Assembly: GCA_016873615.1 (NCBI GenBank)
Contig: VGWX01000017.1
Location: 1-38,596 of the forward strand
Reading direction: 5' to 3'
DNA length: 38,596 nt
Source of the DNA: Nitrospira sp.
Lineage (GTDB): Bacteria > Nitrospirota > Thermodesulfovibrionia > Thermodesulfovibrionales > SM23-35
The position numbers were made by a program, and so were the translations under genes. Shown here piece by piece: positions 21,832-32,563 of the stretch. The notes beneath the pieces are model-generated. The model was not told the DNA's origin. It worked only from the letters and a program-made list of their open reading frames with translations, and did not search any database. Position 1 is the first letter of the stretch. Each line of letters opens with the position of its first letter.

Positions 21832-23585
21832 GTTGTTTTTTTATCGTTATCTGCACCCAATTCGATGATCCTTTTTGCATATTCATCTTTAAGGGTTCTC
21901 AAATGCTCTGTATCGATTGCGCCTTTCCAGGTTACTATCTCTGTGAACCTCTTTGGTATGGAAACTGAATTTGGATTGAAACCTGTAGCAAATCTCGTCT
22001 TCCACCGAAGCTTCTGGATATGACGTGATACATCAGACATTTTCTCAGCGAGATCTTTGTATCCGACAGAATCCAGACACCGGCCGAGCAGTTCGTCATT
22101 GTAAACACCGCGGGCGAAAAGGCAAGATACCATTGATGTGAGAAAAACGCGCCCTTGTTCATCTTTTATGAGAAAATCAGCAGCCTTGCCGGCATTCTTC
22201 TCACCCGGCTTCTGGTCATAGGAATACCCGGCTGAATCGAGATGGGAATGTCTGAAGCCAAGGGCCTGTGAGGTAAAGAACGTTTCTCCTGTTGCATATC
22301 CGGCCATCTCCTGTCCAAGGACACAGGCAAAGTCTTTTCCATTGTACTGTTCGGCAGCAGCCAAGGTCCCTTTGCTCAGGGTCTGATAGAATTCATTTGT
22401 TCCCATCGCAAGGTGCTGCATCGCCTCCTTGTATCCTTCGGCGTATCCGAATTTCAGCGGAACAATCGTCTCTGATTCTGAGATAATCCCCTTTTCAAGA
22501 GCTTCTGTTGCCCAGGCAAGGGCCACTCCTGAAGACATGACATCAAGCCCCATCCTCTCAACCACGTCCATGATATCAAGCACTCTGAAACAGTCGAGCA
22601 CACCGAGCATGGAGCCTGTTGCAAAAATAGGCTCGTGGTCATATGCCACCTGACGGTACAGGTACCTGTTCTCTTCGGAGAACCGCTCGCGAACAAAACC
22701 GATATGTATACAGCCAACCGGGCATCCCGAGCAGGCGTTATTGCGGAGCAGCGCTACTTCAGCAAATTTCTCGCCTGAGATGCCTGCGATATTCGGATCA
22801 GATGTCTGCTGGAGATTCCTGACCGGCAGGGCCTTGATGTCGTTCAGTGCGATCACATTAACCGGGGTTCCGAGATTATGGTATTTGCTCATCATGTCTG
22901 TATCCGTGAGCTGTTTATGGACTTCCTCAAATATCTTCGGATAGTCCTTGTTTTCCGGAAGAGGAAATGATGCATCTCCCTGTATGGCGATACCCTTGAG
23001 ATTTTTCACACCCATGACTGCTCCGCTTCCGAGCCTTCCGAAGTGTCTGTAAGTGTCTGCGTTTATACACGCCATGGGGGAGCCCTTTTCTCCGGCAGGG
23101 CCGATGCGGAGAATGCTCCGGTGTCCCGAGCCTCTGAACATATGGCGAAGGTATTTCCCTGTGGCAAATATATCCATGCCCCACAGGTAGTGGACTTCTT
23201 TTATCTCAATGTGGCGGGATCCCAGAGATATGCATACCGGTCTCGCTGCCTTTCCGGTAATTACAAGCGCATCCAGATCGGCAAACCTGAGCGTAAGGGC
23301 TGATCGGCCGCCTGCATGGCTTTCAGCATACTGATTGTGGTAAGGGGACTTAAAGGCGCATACGGTCTTGCTCATAAGCGGAAAATATCCGGTCAATGGC
23401 CCGATGGCAAAAATAAGAGGCTGTTCCGGGTCATCCCATGGTTTGTCTGTCTGTCCATATTTGTTGAACAGGAGTGCAGCAAGACCGCTTCCGCCGGCAA
23501 CCTCATTCCTTCCACCGACTTCGACAATAGTGCTACGACCCGAAGTAAGGTTAATTGTCAGGACTCTGAAAAAATCGCGGATCAT
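21828..23585 (-). CDS. aor: Aldehyde:ferredoxin oxidoreductase, large subunit (AOR family)
   Basis: It is a tungsten- or molybdenum-bis-pterin enzyme that oxidises aldehydes to acids (or reduces acids) with low-potential electrons. The 585-aa protein shows the AOR layout: an N-terminal domain starting DFFRVLTINLTSG, pterin-contact segments GRLGSGAVMGVKNLKGIA and MGLDVMSSGVALAW, and cluster ligands C285-x2-C288-x3-C292 plus C488 (TSMVSCLFARG). These make one [4Fe-4S]. It is slightly shorter than the archaeal enzymes (about 605 aa). The ATG overlaps the stop of the ferredoxin gene upstream, so the two form an AorAB-type pair. Substrate range cannot be read from sequence. Confidence 0.94.
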   Translation of the reverse strand: MIRDFFRVLTINLTSGRSTIVEVGGRNEVAGGSGLAALLFNKYGQTDKPWDDPEQPLIFAIGPLTGYFPLMSKTVCAFKSPYHNQYAESHAGGRSALTLRFADLDALVITGKAARPVCISLGSRHIEIKEVHYLWGMDIFATGKYLRHMFRGSGHRSILRIGPAGEKGSPMACINADTYRHFGRLGSGAVMGVKNLKGIAIQGDASFPLPENKDYPKIFEEVHKQLTDTDMMSKYHNLGTPVNVIALNDIKALPVRNLQQTSDPNIAGISGEKFAEVALLRNNACSGCPVGCIHIGFVRERFSEENRYLYRQVAYDHEPIFATGSMLGVLDCFRVLDIMDVVERMGLDVMSSGVALAWATEALEKGIISESETIVPLKFGYAEGYKEAMQHLAMGTNEFYQTLSKGTLAAAEQYNGKDFACVLGQEMAGYATGETFFTSQALGFRHSHLDSAGYSYDQKPGEKNAGKAADFLIKDEQGRVFLTSMVSCLFARGVYNDELLGRCLDSVGYKDLAEKMSDVSRHIQKLRWKTRFATGFNPNSVSIPKRFTEIVTWKGAIDTEHLRTLKDEYAKRIIELGADNDKKTT

Positions 23586-24025
23586 GACTGCGCCTCCTCT
23601 GCTGTTTCACCTTCAACAGGCTCTGCCGCAACTTCTTTCATCTCTATGCAGTCGTGGGGACAGTATTTCACGCAGCGGCTGCAATGTATGCAGACAAAGG
23701 GCTCTGAGGTAAGATCAAGATAGATGGCATCAACAGGGCACGCCTTTGCACATTCACCGCAGCGGATGCAGAGCTTCTTTCTTACAACAACGCCTCCTCC
23801 CTTTCTCTGTGAATAGGCGCCGGTCGGACATGCATTAACGCAAGGGGCAGGGTTGCACGCAAGACAGTTCCTCGCTTCAAAGCCTGTCGAAAGCCCCCCT
23901 GACGTGCTGATGCGTATCCCTGCGGTATCCCAGGAAAGCCTCTTATGTACAAGGCGCGCGCAGGCCAGAGAGCAGGAATGGCAGCCTATGCAGCGTTCCA
24001 TTCTCGGTGTAGTCAGAATTTTCAT
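23582..24025 (-). CDS. Polyferredoxin subunit with four [4Fe-4S] clusters (AorA-like)
   Basis: The 147-aa electron-transfer protein has sixteen cysteines in four groups: C12/15/18/22, C54/57/62/66, C86/89/92/96 and C112/115/118/122. Motifs are CIGCHSCSLAC, CLACNPAPCVNAC, CIRCGECAKACP and CIHCSRCVKYCP. This is the HycB/AorA type of iron-sulfur subunit. It is directly upstream of and overlapping the AOR large-subunit gene, so I infer it carries electrons between AOR and ferredoxin or another acceptor. No FAD/NAD subunit (AorC-like) is adjacent, which suggests ferredoxin rather than NAD as the direct partner. Confidence 0.92.
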   Translation of the reverse strand: MKILTTPRMERCIGCHSCSLACARLVHKRLSWDTAGIRISTSGGLSTGFEARNCLACNPAPCVNACPTGAYSQRKGGGVVVRKKLCIRCGECAKACPVDAIYLDLTSEPFVCIHCSRCVKYCPHDCIEMKEVAAEPVEGETAEEAQS

Positions 24026-24039
24026 GTATCAGAACCTCC

Positions 24040-25698
24040 TTAAACTCCTGCTGCTGATAATGCAGCGCTGACTATCGCAAGAGCCTCTTCGTGGATCTTC
24101 TGCAGATGCCCTTCACCCAGAAAGCTTTCTGCATAGAGTTTATAAATATCCTCTGTGCCTGAAGGTCGCGCGGCAAACCATCCGTTTTGCGTGATGACTT
24201 TTAGCCCTCCGATTTCAGCATTATTCCCTGGAGCGCGGGTCAGTTTCGAAATAATTGTCTCTCCTGCAAGCTCATGGGCTGTAACCATATCAGGAGAGAG
24301 CTTTTTGAGTATTGCTTTCTGTGCCGGCGTAGCAGGCGCATCTATCCGGATATATGATGGCCTCCCAAATCGATCTTCAAGATCTTTATAAAGTTCGGCC
24401 GGGTCTTTGCCTGTCCTGGCTGTTATCTCACAGGCGAGGAGGTCCATTATGATGCCGTCTTTGTCTGTTGTCCAGACAGTCCCGTTCTTCCTGAGGAAAG
24501 AAGCGCCTGCGCTCTCTTCACCGCCAAACCCGTAGGAACCGTCTAAAAGTCCGTCAACAAACCACTTGAACCCGACAGGCACCTCGTAAACTTTTCTTCC
24601 GAGGGCTTCAGCAACCCTGTCGATCATTGATGTAGAAACAAGGGTCTTGCCGACTGCAGCGTCTTTGCTCCAGCGAGGCCTGTTCTGGAAGAGATACCAT
24701 ATTGCAGCAGACAGATAATGGTTAGGGTTCATAAGTCCTGCACGTTTTGTTACGATTCCATGACGGTCGGTATCCGTATCATTTCCGAAAGCGATATCAA
24801 ATTTATCTTTGAGCTGGATCAGGCCGGCCATGGCATAAGGCGAGGAGCAGTCCATCCTTATCCTGCCGTCCCTGTCAACGGTCATGAAGGAGAAAGTCGG
24901 ATCGATTATTTCATTAACAACTTTCAGTTTCAGGCTATAACGCTCAGCAATTGGATTCCAGAAATCGATTGAGGATCCGCCAAGGGGATCTGCGCCTATG
25001 CTAAGACCTGCCTTAGTAATGATTTCCATATCTATGATGTTTCCAAGGTCTTCAACATAAGGCGATATGTAATCATACTCTTTAATGAATTCAGTTTTTA
25101 TCGCTGTTTCAAAGGGGACTCTCCTTACACCCTTTAGTCCTCTTAACAGTAATTCGTTGGCTCTCTCTTCAATCACTTTTGTTGCTGCTGTGTCGGCAGG
25201 CCCGCCATGCGGAGGGTTGTACTTGATTCCGCCGTCCTCAGGCGGATTATGAGAAGGGGTAATGACCACGCCGTCAGAACGTCCCTTGCTCCCCCGTACC
25301 TTCCGGTTATAAGTCAGGATCGCATGGGAGATTACCGGTGTCGGTGTATACCGTAATCCTTTCTGTATAAGAACGTTTATTTTATTTGCGGCAAAAACCT
25401 CGATCGCGCTTGAAAAAGCCGATTCAGACAGTGCATGGGTATCCATCCCGAGGAATAAGGGGCCTTTGATTCTATTTGCTTTCCTGTATTCGCAGATAGC
25501 CTGGCTTACAGCAAGAATATGAGCTTCATTAAAACTGCTTTTCAGAGACGATCCCCTGTGACCCGAGGTTCCAAATGCAACGCGATGGGTCGCCTGTGAG
25601 ACATCAGGTTTGTATGTATAATAGGCTGCAACAAGCCGGGGGATGTTTTCAAGTATCGACTGTGGAGCCGGTTTCCCGGCGAGTTCATGGAGTTTCAC
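24040..25698 (-). CDS. pgm: Phosphoglucomutase (alpha-D-glucose phosphate-specific)
   Basis: It interconverts glucose 1-phosphate and glucose 6-phosphate, linking glycogen to glycolysis. The 552-aa protein is of the E. coli Pgm class. It shows [10 protein letters not shown], the phosphoserine loop [21 protein letters not shown], metal-binding [11 protein letters not shown], the sugar-binding [12 protein letters not shown], and the phosphate-binding tail [16 protein letters not shown]. The start is GTG with GAGGAA about 10 nt upstream. It is co-directional with eno, separated by a 103-nt gap that contains a C/G-rich palindrome, and precedes the ferredoxin gene by 14 nt. Confidence 0.95.
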   Translation of the reverse strand: MKLHELAGKPAPQSILENIPRLVAAYYTYKPDVSQATHRVAFGTSGHRGSSLKSSFNEAHILAVSQAICEYRKANRIKGPLFLGMDTHALSESAFSSAIEVFAANKINVLIQKGLRYTPTPVISHAILTYNRKVRGSKGRSDGVVITPSHNPPEDGGIKYNPPHGGPADTAATKVIEERANELLLRGLKGVRRVPFETAIKTEFIKEYDYISPYVEDLGNIIDMEIITKAGLSIGADPLGGSSIDFWNPIAERYSLKLKVVNEIIDPTFSFMTVDRDGRIRMDCSSPYAMAGLIQLKDKFDIAFGNDTDTDRHGIVTKRAGLMNPNHYLSAAIWYLFQNRPRWSKDAAVGKTLVSTSMIDRVAEALGRKVYEVPVGFKWFVDGLLDGSYGFGGEESAGASFLRKNGTVWTTDKDGIIMDLLACEITARTGKDPAELYKDLEDRFGRPSYIRIDAPATPAQKAILKKLSPDMVTAHELAGETIISKLTRAPGNNAEIGGLKVITQNGWFAARPSGTEDIYKLYAESFLGEGHLQKIHEEALAIVSAALSAAGV

Positions 25699-25733
25699 TG
25701 TTTTGTATTCCTCAATAATATAAATTTGAAAAT

Positions 25734-25787
25734 AAATAACTCCCCCTCGCCCCCTCTTAATTTAAGAGGGGGTTGGGGGCGTTATTT
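25734..25787. repeat. C/G-rich palindrome between eno and pgm
   Basis: The outer arms AAATAAC/GTTATTT enclose CCCCCTCgCCCCCTCTTAA paired with TTTAAGAGGGGGTTGGGGG. The near-perfect stem of over 20 bp may stop transcription after eno or stabilise the 3' end. Related copies lie at 2554-2579 and 29613-29661, and a degenerate one at about 38415-38442. Confidence 0.75.
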
Positions 25788-25801
25788 AAATTATTGCTTA
25801 A

Positions 25802-27112
<1,311 letters not shown>

Positions 27113-27148
27113 TTAAGAGATTATCCAAAAATGAATGTTTTCTATTGA

Positions 27149-27177
27149 ATTCTATCATGATTTGTTAAGCATGTCTA
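27149..27177 (-). promoter_or_regulatory. Predicted eno promoter
   Basis: On the minus strand TAGACA (27177-27172) and TAGAAT (27154-27149) are 17 nt apart. The leader to the eno ATG would be about 55 nt and includes AAGGAG. Confidence 0.45.
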
Positions 27178-27281
27178 TCGACTTTAGTCTGACTGAATAT
27201 TCATTCTTTTATGATGGAAGTTTGAATATATGCAACAAATGAAAAATAATAATTTCGTTTGGCTTGAACATACTATGCTTC

Positions 27282-27290
27282 TGGTATAAT
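27282..27290 (+). promoter_or_regulatory. Extended -10 promoter upstream of glgX
   Basis: TGGTATAAT is a full extended -10 (TGnTATAAT); TTGAAC lies 15 nt upstream as a poor-spacing -35. The leader to glgX would be about 145 nt and contains a 28-codon ORF. Confidence 0.45.
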
Positions 27291-27349
27291 TGAGGCAGTA
27301 TACTAATCGCCTGTATAAGCTGATCATTGCATCGGAGATTAACAGTGAT

Positions 27350-27436
27350 ATGAAAAGTGCCGGAGGGGCAATTGACCAATCGATACGTGAATACTGCAAA
27401 CGGATATGGAAAATTAAATCACTAAATGAAAAATAG
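27350..27436 (+). CDS. Possible 28-aa ORF directly upstream of glgX
   Basis: ATG 27350 opens MKSAGGAIDQSIREYCKRIW and ends at a TAG 6 nt before the glgX ATG. GGAG lies 12 nt before its start, a long spacing. The peptide is basic and not recognised. Since glgX has no clear Shine-Dalgarno of its own, the small ORF may help load ribosomes by coupling. It could equally be chance. Confidence 0.25.
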   Translation: MKSAGGAIDQSIREYCKRIWKIKSLNEK

Positions 27437-27442
27437 CAAGAA

Positions 27443-29572
27443 ATGACTTCAAGGATATTTCGTGCATGCAGCGATGCATTGAACAGAAACAGGGGAAGCA
27501 GTTTCCCGCTTGGCGCAACAGTCTGCCCCGGGGGTGTAAATTTCAGCGTCTTTTCCAAGAACGCCACTGCAGTGGAATTGCTCCTCTTTGATAAGGCGGA
27601 CGATCCCAAACCTTTCCTAAAGGCGCCTTTCAATCTGAAGGAAAACAAAACCTATCACTACTGGCATGTTTTTGTACCTGATATTATGGCAGGGCAGATA
27701 TATGCCTACCGCGTCTCCGGACCTTTTGAACCTGAACGCGGCATGCGTTTTGACCGGCAGAAGATTCTCCTTGATCCATATAGCAAGGCTGTTGTTATTC
27801 CTGAAACTTATAACAGGTTTCTGATGAGCAAACCAGGAGACCATACTGCTTCATCCATGAAAAGTGTTGTTGTAGATACAAGCTTATATGACTGGGGGGG
27901 AGATACGCAGCTCAAACGGCCCTTTACACAGACTATTATCTACGAAATGCATGTGCGGGGATTCACCTGTCATCCAAACTCCGGAGTCCCTCCTGAGAAA
28001 AGCGGCACGTATGCCGGATTGATCGAAAAGATACCTTATCTCCAGGATCTCGGCATCACAGCAGTTGAGCTCCTCCCTGTCTATCAGTACGACGAACAGG
28101 ACGCCCCGCCCGGTTTTAAAAATTACTGGGGTTATGCTCCGGTCTCGTTCTTTGCACCGCATGCAGCATACAGTTCGCAGAAGGACCCGCTCGGCCCTAT
28201 GAATGAATTCCGTGACATGGTGAAAGCGCTTCACCGGGCAGGCATCGAAGTGATCCTTGATGTTGTCTATAATCATTCTGCCGAGGGCAATCACCTCGGG
28301 CCGACCTTATGCTTCCGCGGTTTCCAGAACGATGCATATTATATCCTTGAAGAAAATAAAGCAAGCTATGCCAATTATACAGGCTGCGGTAATACTTTCA
28401 ATGCAGGCAACCCTTTTGTGCGCCGCATGATCATCGACAGCCTCCATTACTGGGTTGAGGAGATGCATGTGGACGGCTTTCGTTTCGACCTTGCCTCGAT
28501 CCTGTCACGCGATGAATATGGCCGTCCTCTTGAGAATCCACCTGTCCTCTGGGATATAGAAACCGACCCGGCTCTCGCCGGCATAAAGCTTATCGCAGAG
28601 GCATGGGATGCGGCAGGCCTCTACCAGGTAGGCACCTTCATCGGTGACAGCTGGAAGGAATGGAACGGCAAGTTCCGCGATGATGTGCGAAGCTTTCTAA
28701 GGGGCGACCCCGGAATTATATCCCGCTTTGCATCACGTCTGCTCGGAAGCCCTGACCTTTACGGTCACCAGGAGCAGGAGGCGGAACAGAGCATAAATTT
28801 TATTACCTGCCACGACGGATTTACGCTCAACGACCTCGTCTCTTACAACAAAAAACATAACGAAGCAAACGGTGAAAATAACATGGACGGTTCGGATAAC
28901 AACATTAGCCGGAACTACGGGGTTGAAGGCCCCACGTATGATCCGGAAATCGAAAGGCTCCGCAACCGGCAGGTGAAAAACTTCAATACTATCACTCTCC
29001 TTGCAGCCGGCACGCCGATGCTCCTTATGGGAGACGAGGTGAGGAGGACCCAGGGCGGTAATAACAATGCATACTGCCAGGACAGCAGGATAAGCTGGTT
29101 CGACTGGGATCTTCTTACGAAACATGCTGATATACACCGGTTTGTCAAACACCTCATAAGATCCCGTCTCAGGCGTGACATGGCGGTTGAGGATCAGGAC
29201 CTGACCCTTAGTCAGCTCCTTCAGCAGTCACGAATTCAGTGGCATGGCGTAAGGCTTAATGAGCCGGACTGGGGCGATGAATCACACAGCATTGCCCTGA
29301 CTGCATGGAGCCTCAGAGGCAGGTTTATCATCCACGTAATGATCAATGCCTATTGGAAGCCTCTTGAATTTGAGATCCCGCCGGTGCCTGAAGAGTTTAA
29401 TAAAAGATGGTACCGGTGGATCGACACCTATCGTGAATCTCCCGATGACATCTGCACCATTGACAGAGCATGTGTGATCAAAGATTCATCGTATCTTGTT
29501 CAGCCGCGGTCTATTGTGTCATTAATTGCTGTGGCACAGATGAAAAATGGGTTCAAATCGGCTAATAAATAG
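27443..29572 (+). CDS. glgX: Glycogen debranching enzyme (isoamylase/GlgX type, GH13)
   Basis: It hydrolyses alpha-1,6 branch points of glycogen. The 709-aa protein has an N-terminal CBM48-like domain (residues 15-110, GSSFPLGATVCPGGVNFSVFSKNA) and a GH13 barrel with VILDVVYNHSAEG (region I), VDGFRFDLAS (nucleophile Asp, region II), LIAEAWDAAG (acid/base Glu, region III) and ITCHDGFTLNDLVSY (region IV). TPMLLMGDEVRRTQGG and the C-terminal beta domain follow. The starting ATG has no good ribosome binding site. Together with pgm and pgi nearby, it channels stored glucan into glycolysis. The neighbourhood lacks glgP, glgA and glgB. Confidence 0.95.
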   Translation: MTSRIFRACSDALNRNRGSSFPLGATVCPGGVNFSVFSKNATAVELLLFDKADDPKPFLKAPFNLKENKTYHYWHVFVPDIMAGQIYAYRVSGPFEPERGMRFDRQKILLDPYSKAVVIPETYNRFLMSKPGDHTASSMKSVVVDTSLYDWGGDTQLKRPFTQTIIYEMHVRGFTCHPNSGVPPEKSGTYAGLIEKIPYLQDLGITAVELLPVYQYDEQDAPPGFKNYWGYAPVSFFAPHAAYSSQKDPLGPMNEFRDMVKALHRAGIEVILDVVYNHSAEGNHLGPTLCFRGFQNDAYYILEENKASYANYTGCGNTFNAGNPFVRRMIIDSLHYWVEEMHVDGFRFDLASILSRDEYGRPLENPPVLWDIETDPALAGIKLIAEAWDAAGLYQVGTFIGDSWKEWNGKFRDDVRSFLRGDPGIISRFASRLLGSPDLYGHQEQEAEQSINFITCHDGFTLNDLVSYNKKHNEANGENNMDGSDNNISRNYGVEGPTYDPEIERLRNRQVKNFNTITLLAAGTPMLLMGDEVRRTQGGNNNAYCQDSRISWFDWDLLTKHADIHRFVKHLIRSRLRRDMAVEDQDLTLSQLLQQSRIQWHGVRLNEPDWGDESHSIALTAWSLRGRFIIHVMINAYWKPLEFEIPPVPEEFNKRWYRWIDTYRESPDDICTIDRACVIKDSSYLVQPRSIVSLIAVAQMKNGFKSANK

Positions 29573-29612
29573 AGGGAACTTGATAAAAAATAAAACACTT
29601 TATCAGAGATAG

Positions 29613-29661
29613 TAACTCCCCCCAACCCCCTCTTAAGCTAAGAGGGGGCGAGGGGGAGTTA
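29613..29661. repeat. C/G-rich palindrome downstream of glgX
   Basis: TAACTCCCCCCAACCCCCTCTTA pairs with TAAGAGGGGGCGAGGGGGAGTTA around a 3-nt centre (AGC), a stem of over 20 bp with two mismatches. It is the same family as 25734-25787. It may terminate glgX transcription. The ORF track's start at 29661 begins on its last bases and is not real. Confidence 0.75.
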
Positions 29662-29677
29662 TGGAAACTTGTACGGC

Positions 29678-29697
29678 TACTTATGAATTCATTAGTA
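29678..29697. repeat. 20-bp near-palindrome with a GAATTC centre
   Basis: TACTTATGAATTCATTAGTA is symmetric except for one mismatched pair. Its reverse complement recurs with one change as TACTAATGAGTTCATAAGTA at 38381-38400. Both copies lie next to a C-rich palindrome, so the two motifs appear to travel together. Here it lies just before the Shine-Dalgarno of the AI-2E gene. Confidence 0.7.
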
Positions 29698-29714
29698 ACA
29701 AGGAGGAGAGAATT

Positions 29715-30794
29715 ATGATTGAAGCACGAAGTGACAGATATATTGAGCATCTAATAAGCGCAATTGTCCTCCTCGTTCTTATTGCAGGCTGTTTTTTTGT
29801 CCTCAGACCCTTCATATCCGCTCTGTTATGGGCAGTAATCCTATCTTTCTCGACTTGGCCTGTCTTCAAGTGGTGGACATATGTTCTCAAAGGGAGAAAG
29901 ACACTTGCAGCGACTATAATGACATTATTGCTTGCCGGCATCTTCGTAATCCCGGTTCTGGTAATAGGGTTGAGTTTTGCAGACGAGGCAACTAATCTCA
30001 TTGCCCGAATACGCCAGTCCTTCGAAGCAGGCTTGCCTCCTTTGCCTCAATGGGTCGAAAAACTGCCATTCATAGGGTCAGATCTTCATCAGCGCTGGCT
30101 GGAATGGACAACTGATAAAACACAATTTGAAAACTTCATAGGCCCTTATCTTAAGCAGATCAGAACATATATTTTCACAGGCACGCCGGTTATAGCGCAG
30201 GCTTTGTTCCAGATACTCCTGAGCATTACTGTCTGTTTTTTCTTTTATCGTGACGGCGAGGAAACAGAACAGAGTCTTGAGAGTTTTTTGAAGAAAATTG
30301 CAGGGGAACGCGCTGAGAGACTCATAAAGGTAGCTGCGGACACTACAAAGAGCGTTGTATATGGAATCATAGGCACTGCTGTTGTTCAGGCCGTACTTCA
30401 AACAATCGGATTTTTTATAGCCGGTATCCCGGGTGCACTTGTATTTGGTTTGCTGACCTTCTTTTTTTCTCTCATTCCTATGGGGCCCCCGCTCATCTGG
30501 ATACCGGCAACGATATGGCTCTTTTACACGGAGTCCGTTGTCTGGGGAATTTTCATGGCGGTATGGGGCATGTTTGTTGTAAGCGGAGTGGATAATATTG
30601 TCAAACCTTATCTGATCAGCCGCGGAGGCAACCTTCCGTTCATACTCATTCTTCTCGGCGTGCTCGGTGGAGTTATAGCTTTTGGTTTTATCGGTGTCTT
30701 TCTCGGGCCGACACTGCTTGCAATCGGATATTCCCTGATATCTGAATGGTCTTCAAGGAAAGAAAGCGCTGAAACCGAAGAGACAGCGGTCTGA
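29715..30794 (+). CDS. AI-2E family (PerM/YdiK-type) membrane transporter
   Basis: The 359-aa inner-membrane protein has about seven to eight helices: two near the N-terminus (IVLLVLIAGCFFVL; LLWAVILSFSTWPVF), then SFADEAT, a central amphipathic domain, and the C-terminal family block GIPGALVFGLLTFFFSLIPMGPPLIWIPA plus IVKPYLISRGGNLPFILILLGVLGGVIAFG. I use ATG 29715, which follows GGAGGAG, and reject the longer track start that lies in the repeat. Some members export AI-2 and others act as ion or small-molecule exporters; nothing here selects between these. Confidence 0.92.
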   Translation: MIEARSDRYIEHLISAIVLLVLIAGCFFVLRPFISALLWAVILSFSTWPVFKWWTYVLKGRKTLAATIMTLLLAGIFVIPVLVIGLSFADEATNLIARIRQSFEAGLPPLPQWVEKLPFIGSDLHQRWLEWTTDKTQFENFIGPYLKQIRTYIFTGTPVIAQALFQILLSITVCFFFYRDGEETEQSLESFLKKIAGERAERLIKVAADTTKSVVYGIIGTAVVQAVLQTIGFFIAGIPGALVFGLLTFFFSLIPMGPPLIWIPATIWLFYTESVVWGIFMAVWGMFVVSGVDNIVKPYLISRGGNLPFILILLGVLGGVIAFGFIGVFLGPTLLAIGYSLISEWSSRKESAETEETAV

Positions 30795-30882
30795 AAATAT
30801 TAATTCCTCAGGCACATATGCGGGCAATAGGATATAATTGCATCCTGAAGAATCATAAGTATTTTATAAGGAGGGCAATGCG

Positions 30883-32538
30883 ATGCTGGATAAGACAAAT
30901 CCGATTGATACAACTGCATGGAAAAAACTGACAGCTCATTTTAAAACAATGAAAAGCAGACACATGAGGGAAATGTTCCGGAAGGATCCGCAGAGGTTTT
31001 TGAAATTTTCCATGATGTTTGAAGATATAACAGTAGACTTTTCAAAAAATATCCTTTCAGGCAAAACACTGAAACTCCTCCTTGAACTTGCACGGGAATG
31101 CAGAGTCCAGAATGCGATTGAAGAGATGTTCAGCGGTGAAAAAATCAATGAGACCGAAGGCCGCGCTGTACTTCATGTTGCACTCAGGAACCGTTCGAAC
31201 GCTCCCATATATGCTGACGGCATTGATGTAATGCCTGAAGTAAATGCAGTTCTTGAACAAATGAAGGGTTTCTCAGACAAGGTCATCAGTGGCGAATGGA
31301 AAGGGTATACCGGGAAGCCTATTACTGACATTGTGAACATCGGTATCGGCGGCTCTGACCTCGGCCCTCTTATGGTTACCGAAGCATTGCTTCCATACAG
31401 AAAACCTCACATCCGTGTCCATTTTGTTTCTAATGTTGACGCAACTCACATTGCAGAGACATTAAAGAAACTGTCAGCGGAGACCTCTCTCTTCATGATC
31501 GCTTCCAAGACCTTTACTACTCAGGAAACCATGAAAAATGCCTGTACTGCAAGGGAATGGTTTCTTCGTGCTGCACGTGATGAATCCTTCATAAAAAACC
31601 ATTTTATAGCAATCTCTACCAATATACAGGAGGTTGAGAGATTCGGGATAGACCCTGCGAACATGTTCAGGTTCCGGGACTGGGTTGGAGGCAGATATTC
31701 ACTCTGGTCGGCGATCGGTCTATCCATTGCCTGCTCCATAGGCTTTGAAAACTTCGTTGAACTGCTCGATGGCGCTCATGCCATGGACATGCATTTCAGG
31801 CGCAGTCCTTTTGAAAAGAATATCCCGGTTATCCTCGCTTTGATCAGCATCTGGTACAATAATTTCTTCGGAGCTGAAACAGAGGCAATACTCCCCTATG
31901 ACCAGTATATGCACAGGTTCCCCGCGTATTTCCAGCAGGGCAACATGGAGAGCAACGGAAAATCTGTGGACAGGACAGGGCAACAGATGAATTACCAAAC
32001 AGGGCCTGTCATCTGGGGCGAGCCGGGTACAAACGGCCAGCATGCCTTTTACCAGCTTATTCATCAGGGGACAAAACTGATTCCATGCGACTTTATAGCG
32101 CCGGCTCTAAGCCACAATCCCATCGGCGATCACCATGCAATATTGCTGTCCAATTTTTTTGCACAGACAGAAGCGCTCATGAAAGGCAAGACATACGATG
32201 AAGTAATTGCGGAACTCAGGGCATCAGGGATGAGCGATGAAAAGATAAAATTGCAGGCGCCTTTCAGAGTCTTTAAGGGTAACAGACCGACCAATTCGAT
32301 ATTCTTCAGAAAGCTTACACCCAGGACATTGGGAAGCCTTATAGCAATGTATGAGCACAAGATATTTGTTCAGGGAGTTATCTGGAATATATTCAGTTTC
32401 GACCAGTGGGGGGTTGAACTCGGCAAGCAACTTGCAAAGAAAATACTTCCTGAGCTTTTTGATAAAAATAACGTGTCTTCGCATGATTCGTCGACAAACG
32501 GACTGGTCAATACATTTAAGAGATTGAAAGATTCATAG
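30883..32538 (+). CDS. pgi: Glucose-6-phosphate isomerase
   Basis: It interconverts glucose 6-phosphate and fructose 6-phosphate in the cytoplasm. The 551-aa enzyme is of the long E. coli-type class. Motifs are [48 protein letters not shown], the active-site [31 protein letters not shown], and [16 protein letters not shown] near the end. GGAGGGC precedes ATG 30883. A TATAAT lies near 30831 as a possible own promoter, with no good -35. pyk follows 25 nt downstream, so the two genes are likely co-transcribed. Confidence 0.97.
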   Translation: MLDKTNPIDTTAWKKLTAHFKTMKSRHMREMFRKDPQRFLKFSMMFEDITVDFSKNILSGKTLKLLLELARECRVQNAIEEMFSGEKINETEGRAVLHVALRNRSNAPIYADGIDVMPEVNAVLEQMKGFSDKVISGEWKGYTGKPITDIVNIGIGGSDLGPLMVTEALLPYRKPHIRVHFVSNVDATHIAETLKKLSAETSLFMIASKTFTTQETMKNACTAREWFLRAARDESFIKNHFIAISTNIQEVERFGIDPANMFRFRDWVGGRYSLWSAIGLSIACSIGFENFVELLDGAHAMDMHFRRSPFEKNIPVILALISIWYNNFFGAETEAILPYDQYMHRFPAYFQQGNMESNGKSVDRTGQQMNYQTGPVIWGEPGTNGQHAFYQLIHQGTKLIPCDFIAPALSHNPIGDHHAILLSNFFAQTEALMKGKTYDEVIAELRASGMSDEKIKLQAPFRVFKGNRPTNSIFFRKLTPRTLGSLIAMYEHKIFVQGVIWNIFSFDQWGVELGKQLAKKILPELFDKNNVSSHDSSTNGLVNTFKRLKDS

Positions 32539-32563
32539 CATGAAGACATAGAGGAGGTTAATC

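Noticed and set aside
29661-29714. N-terminal extension of the AI-2E protein in the ORF track
   Set aside because: It begins on the last base of a palindromic repeat and passes through a second repeat; ATG 29715 has a strong Shine-Dalgarno.
31521-32064. Minus-strand ORFs opposite pgi
   Set aside because: Antisense frames of an unmistakable glucose-6-phosphate isomerase.
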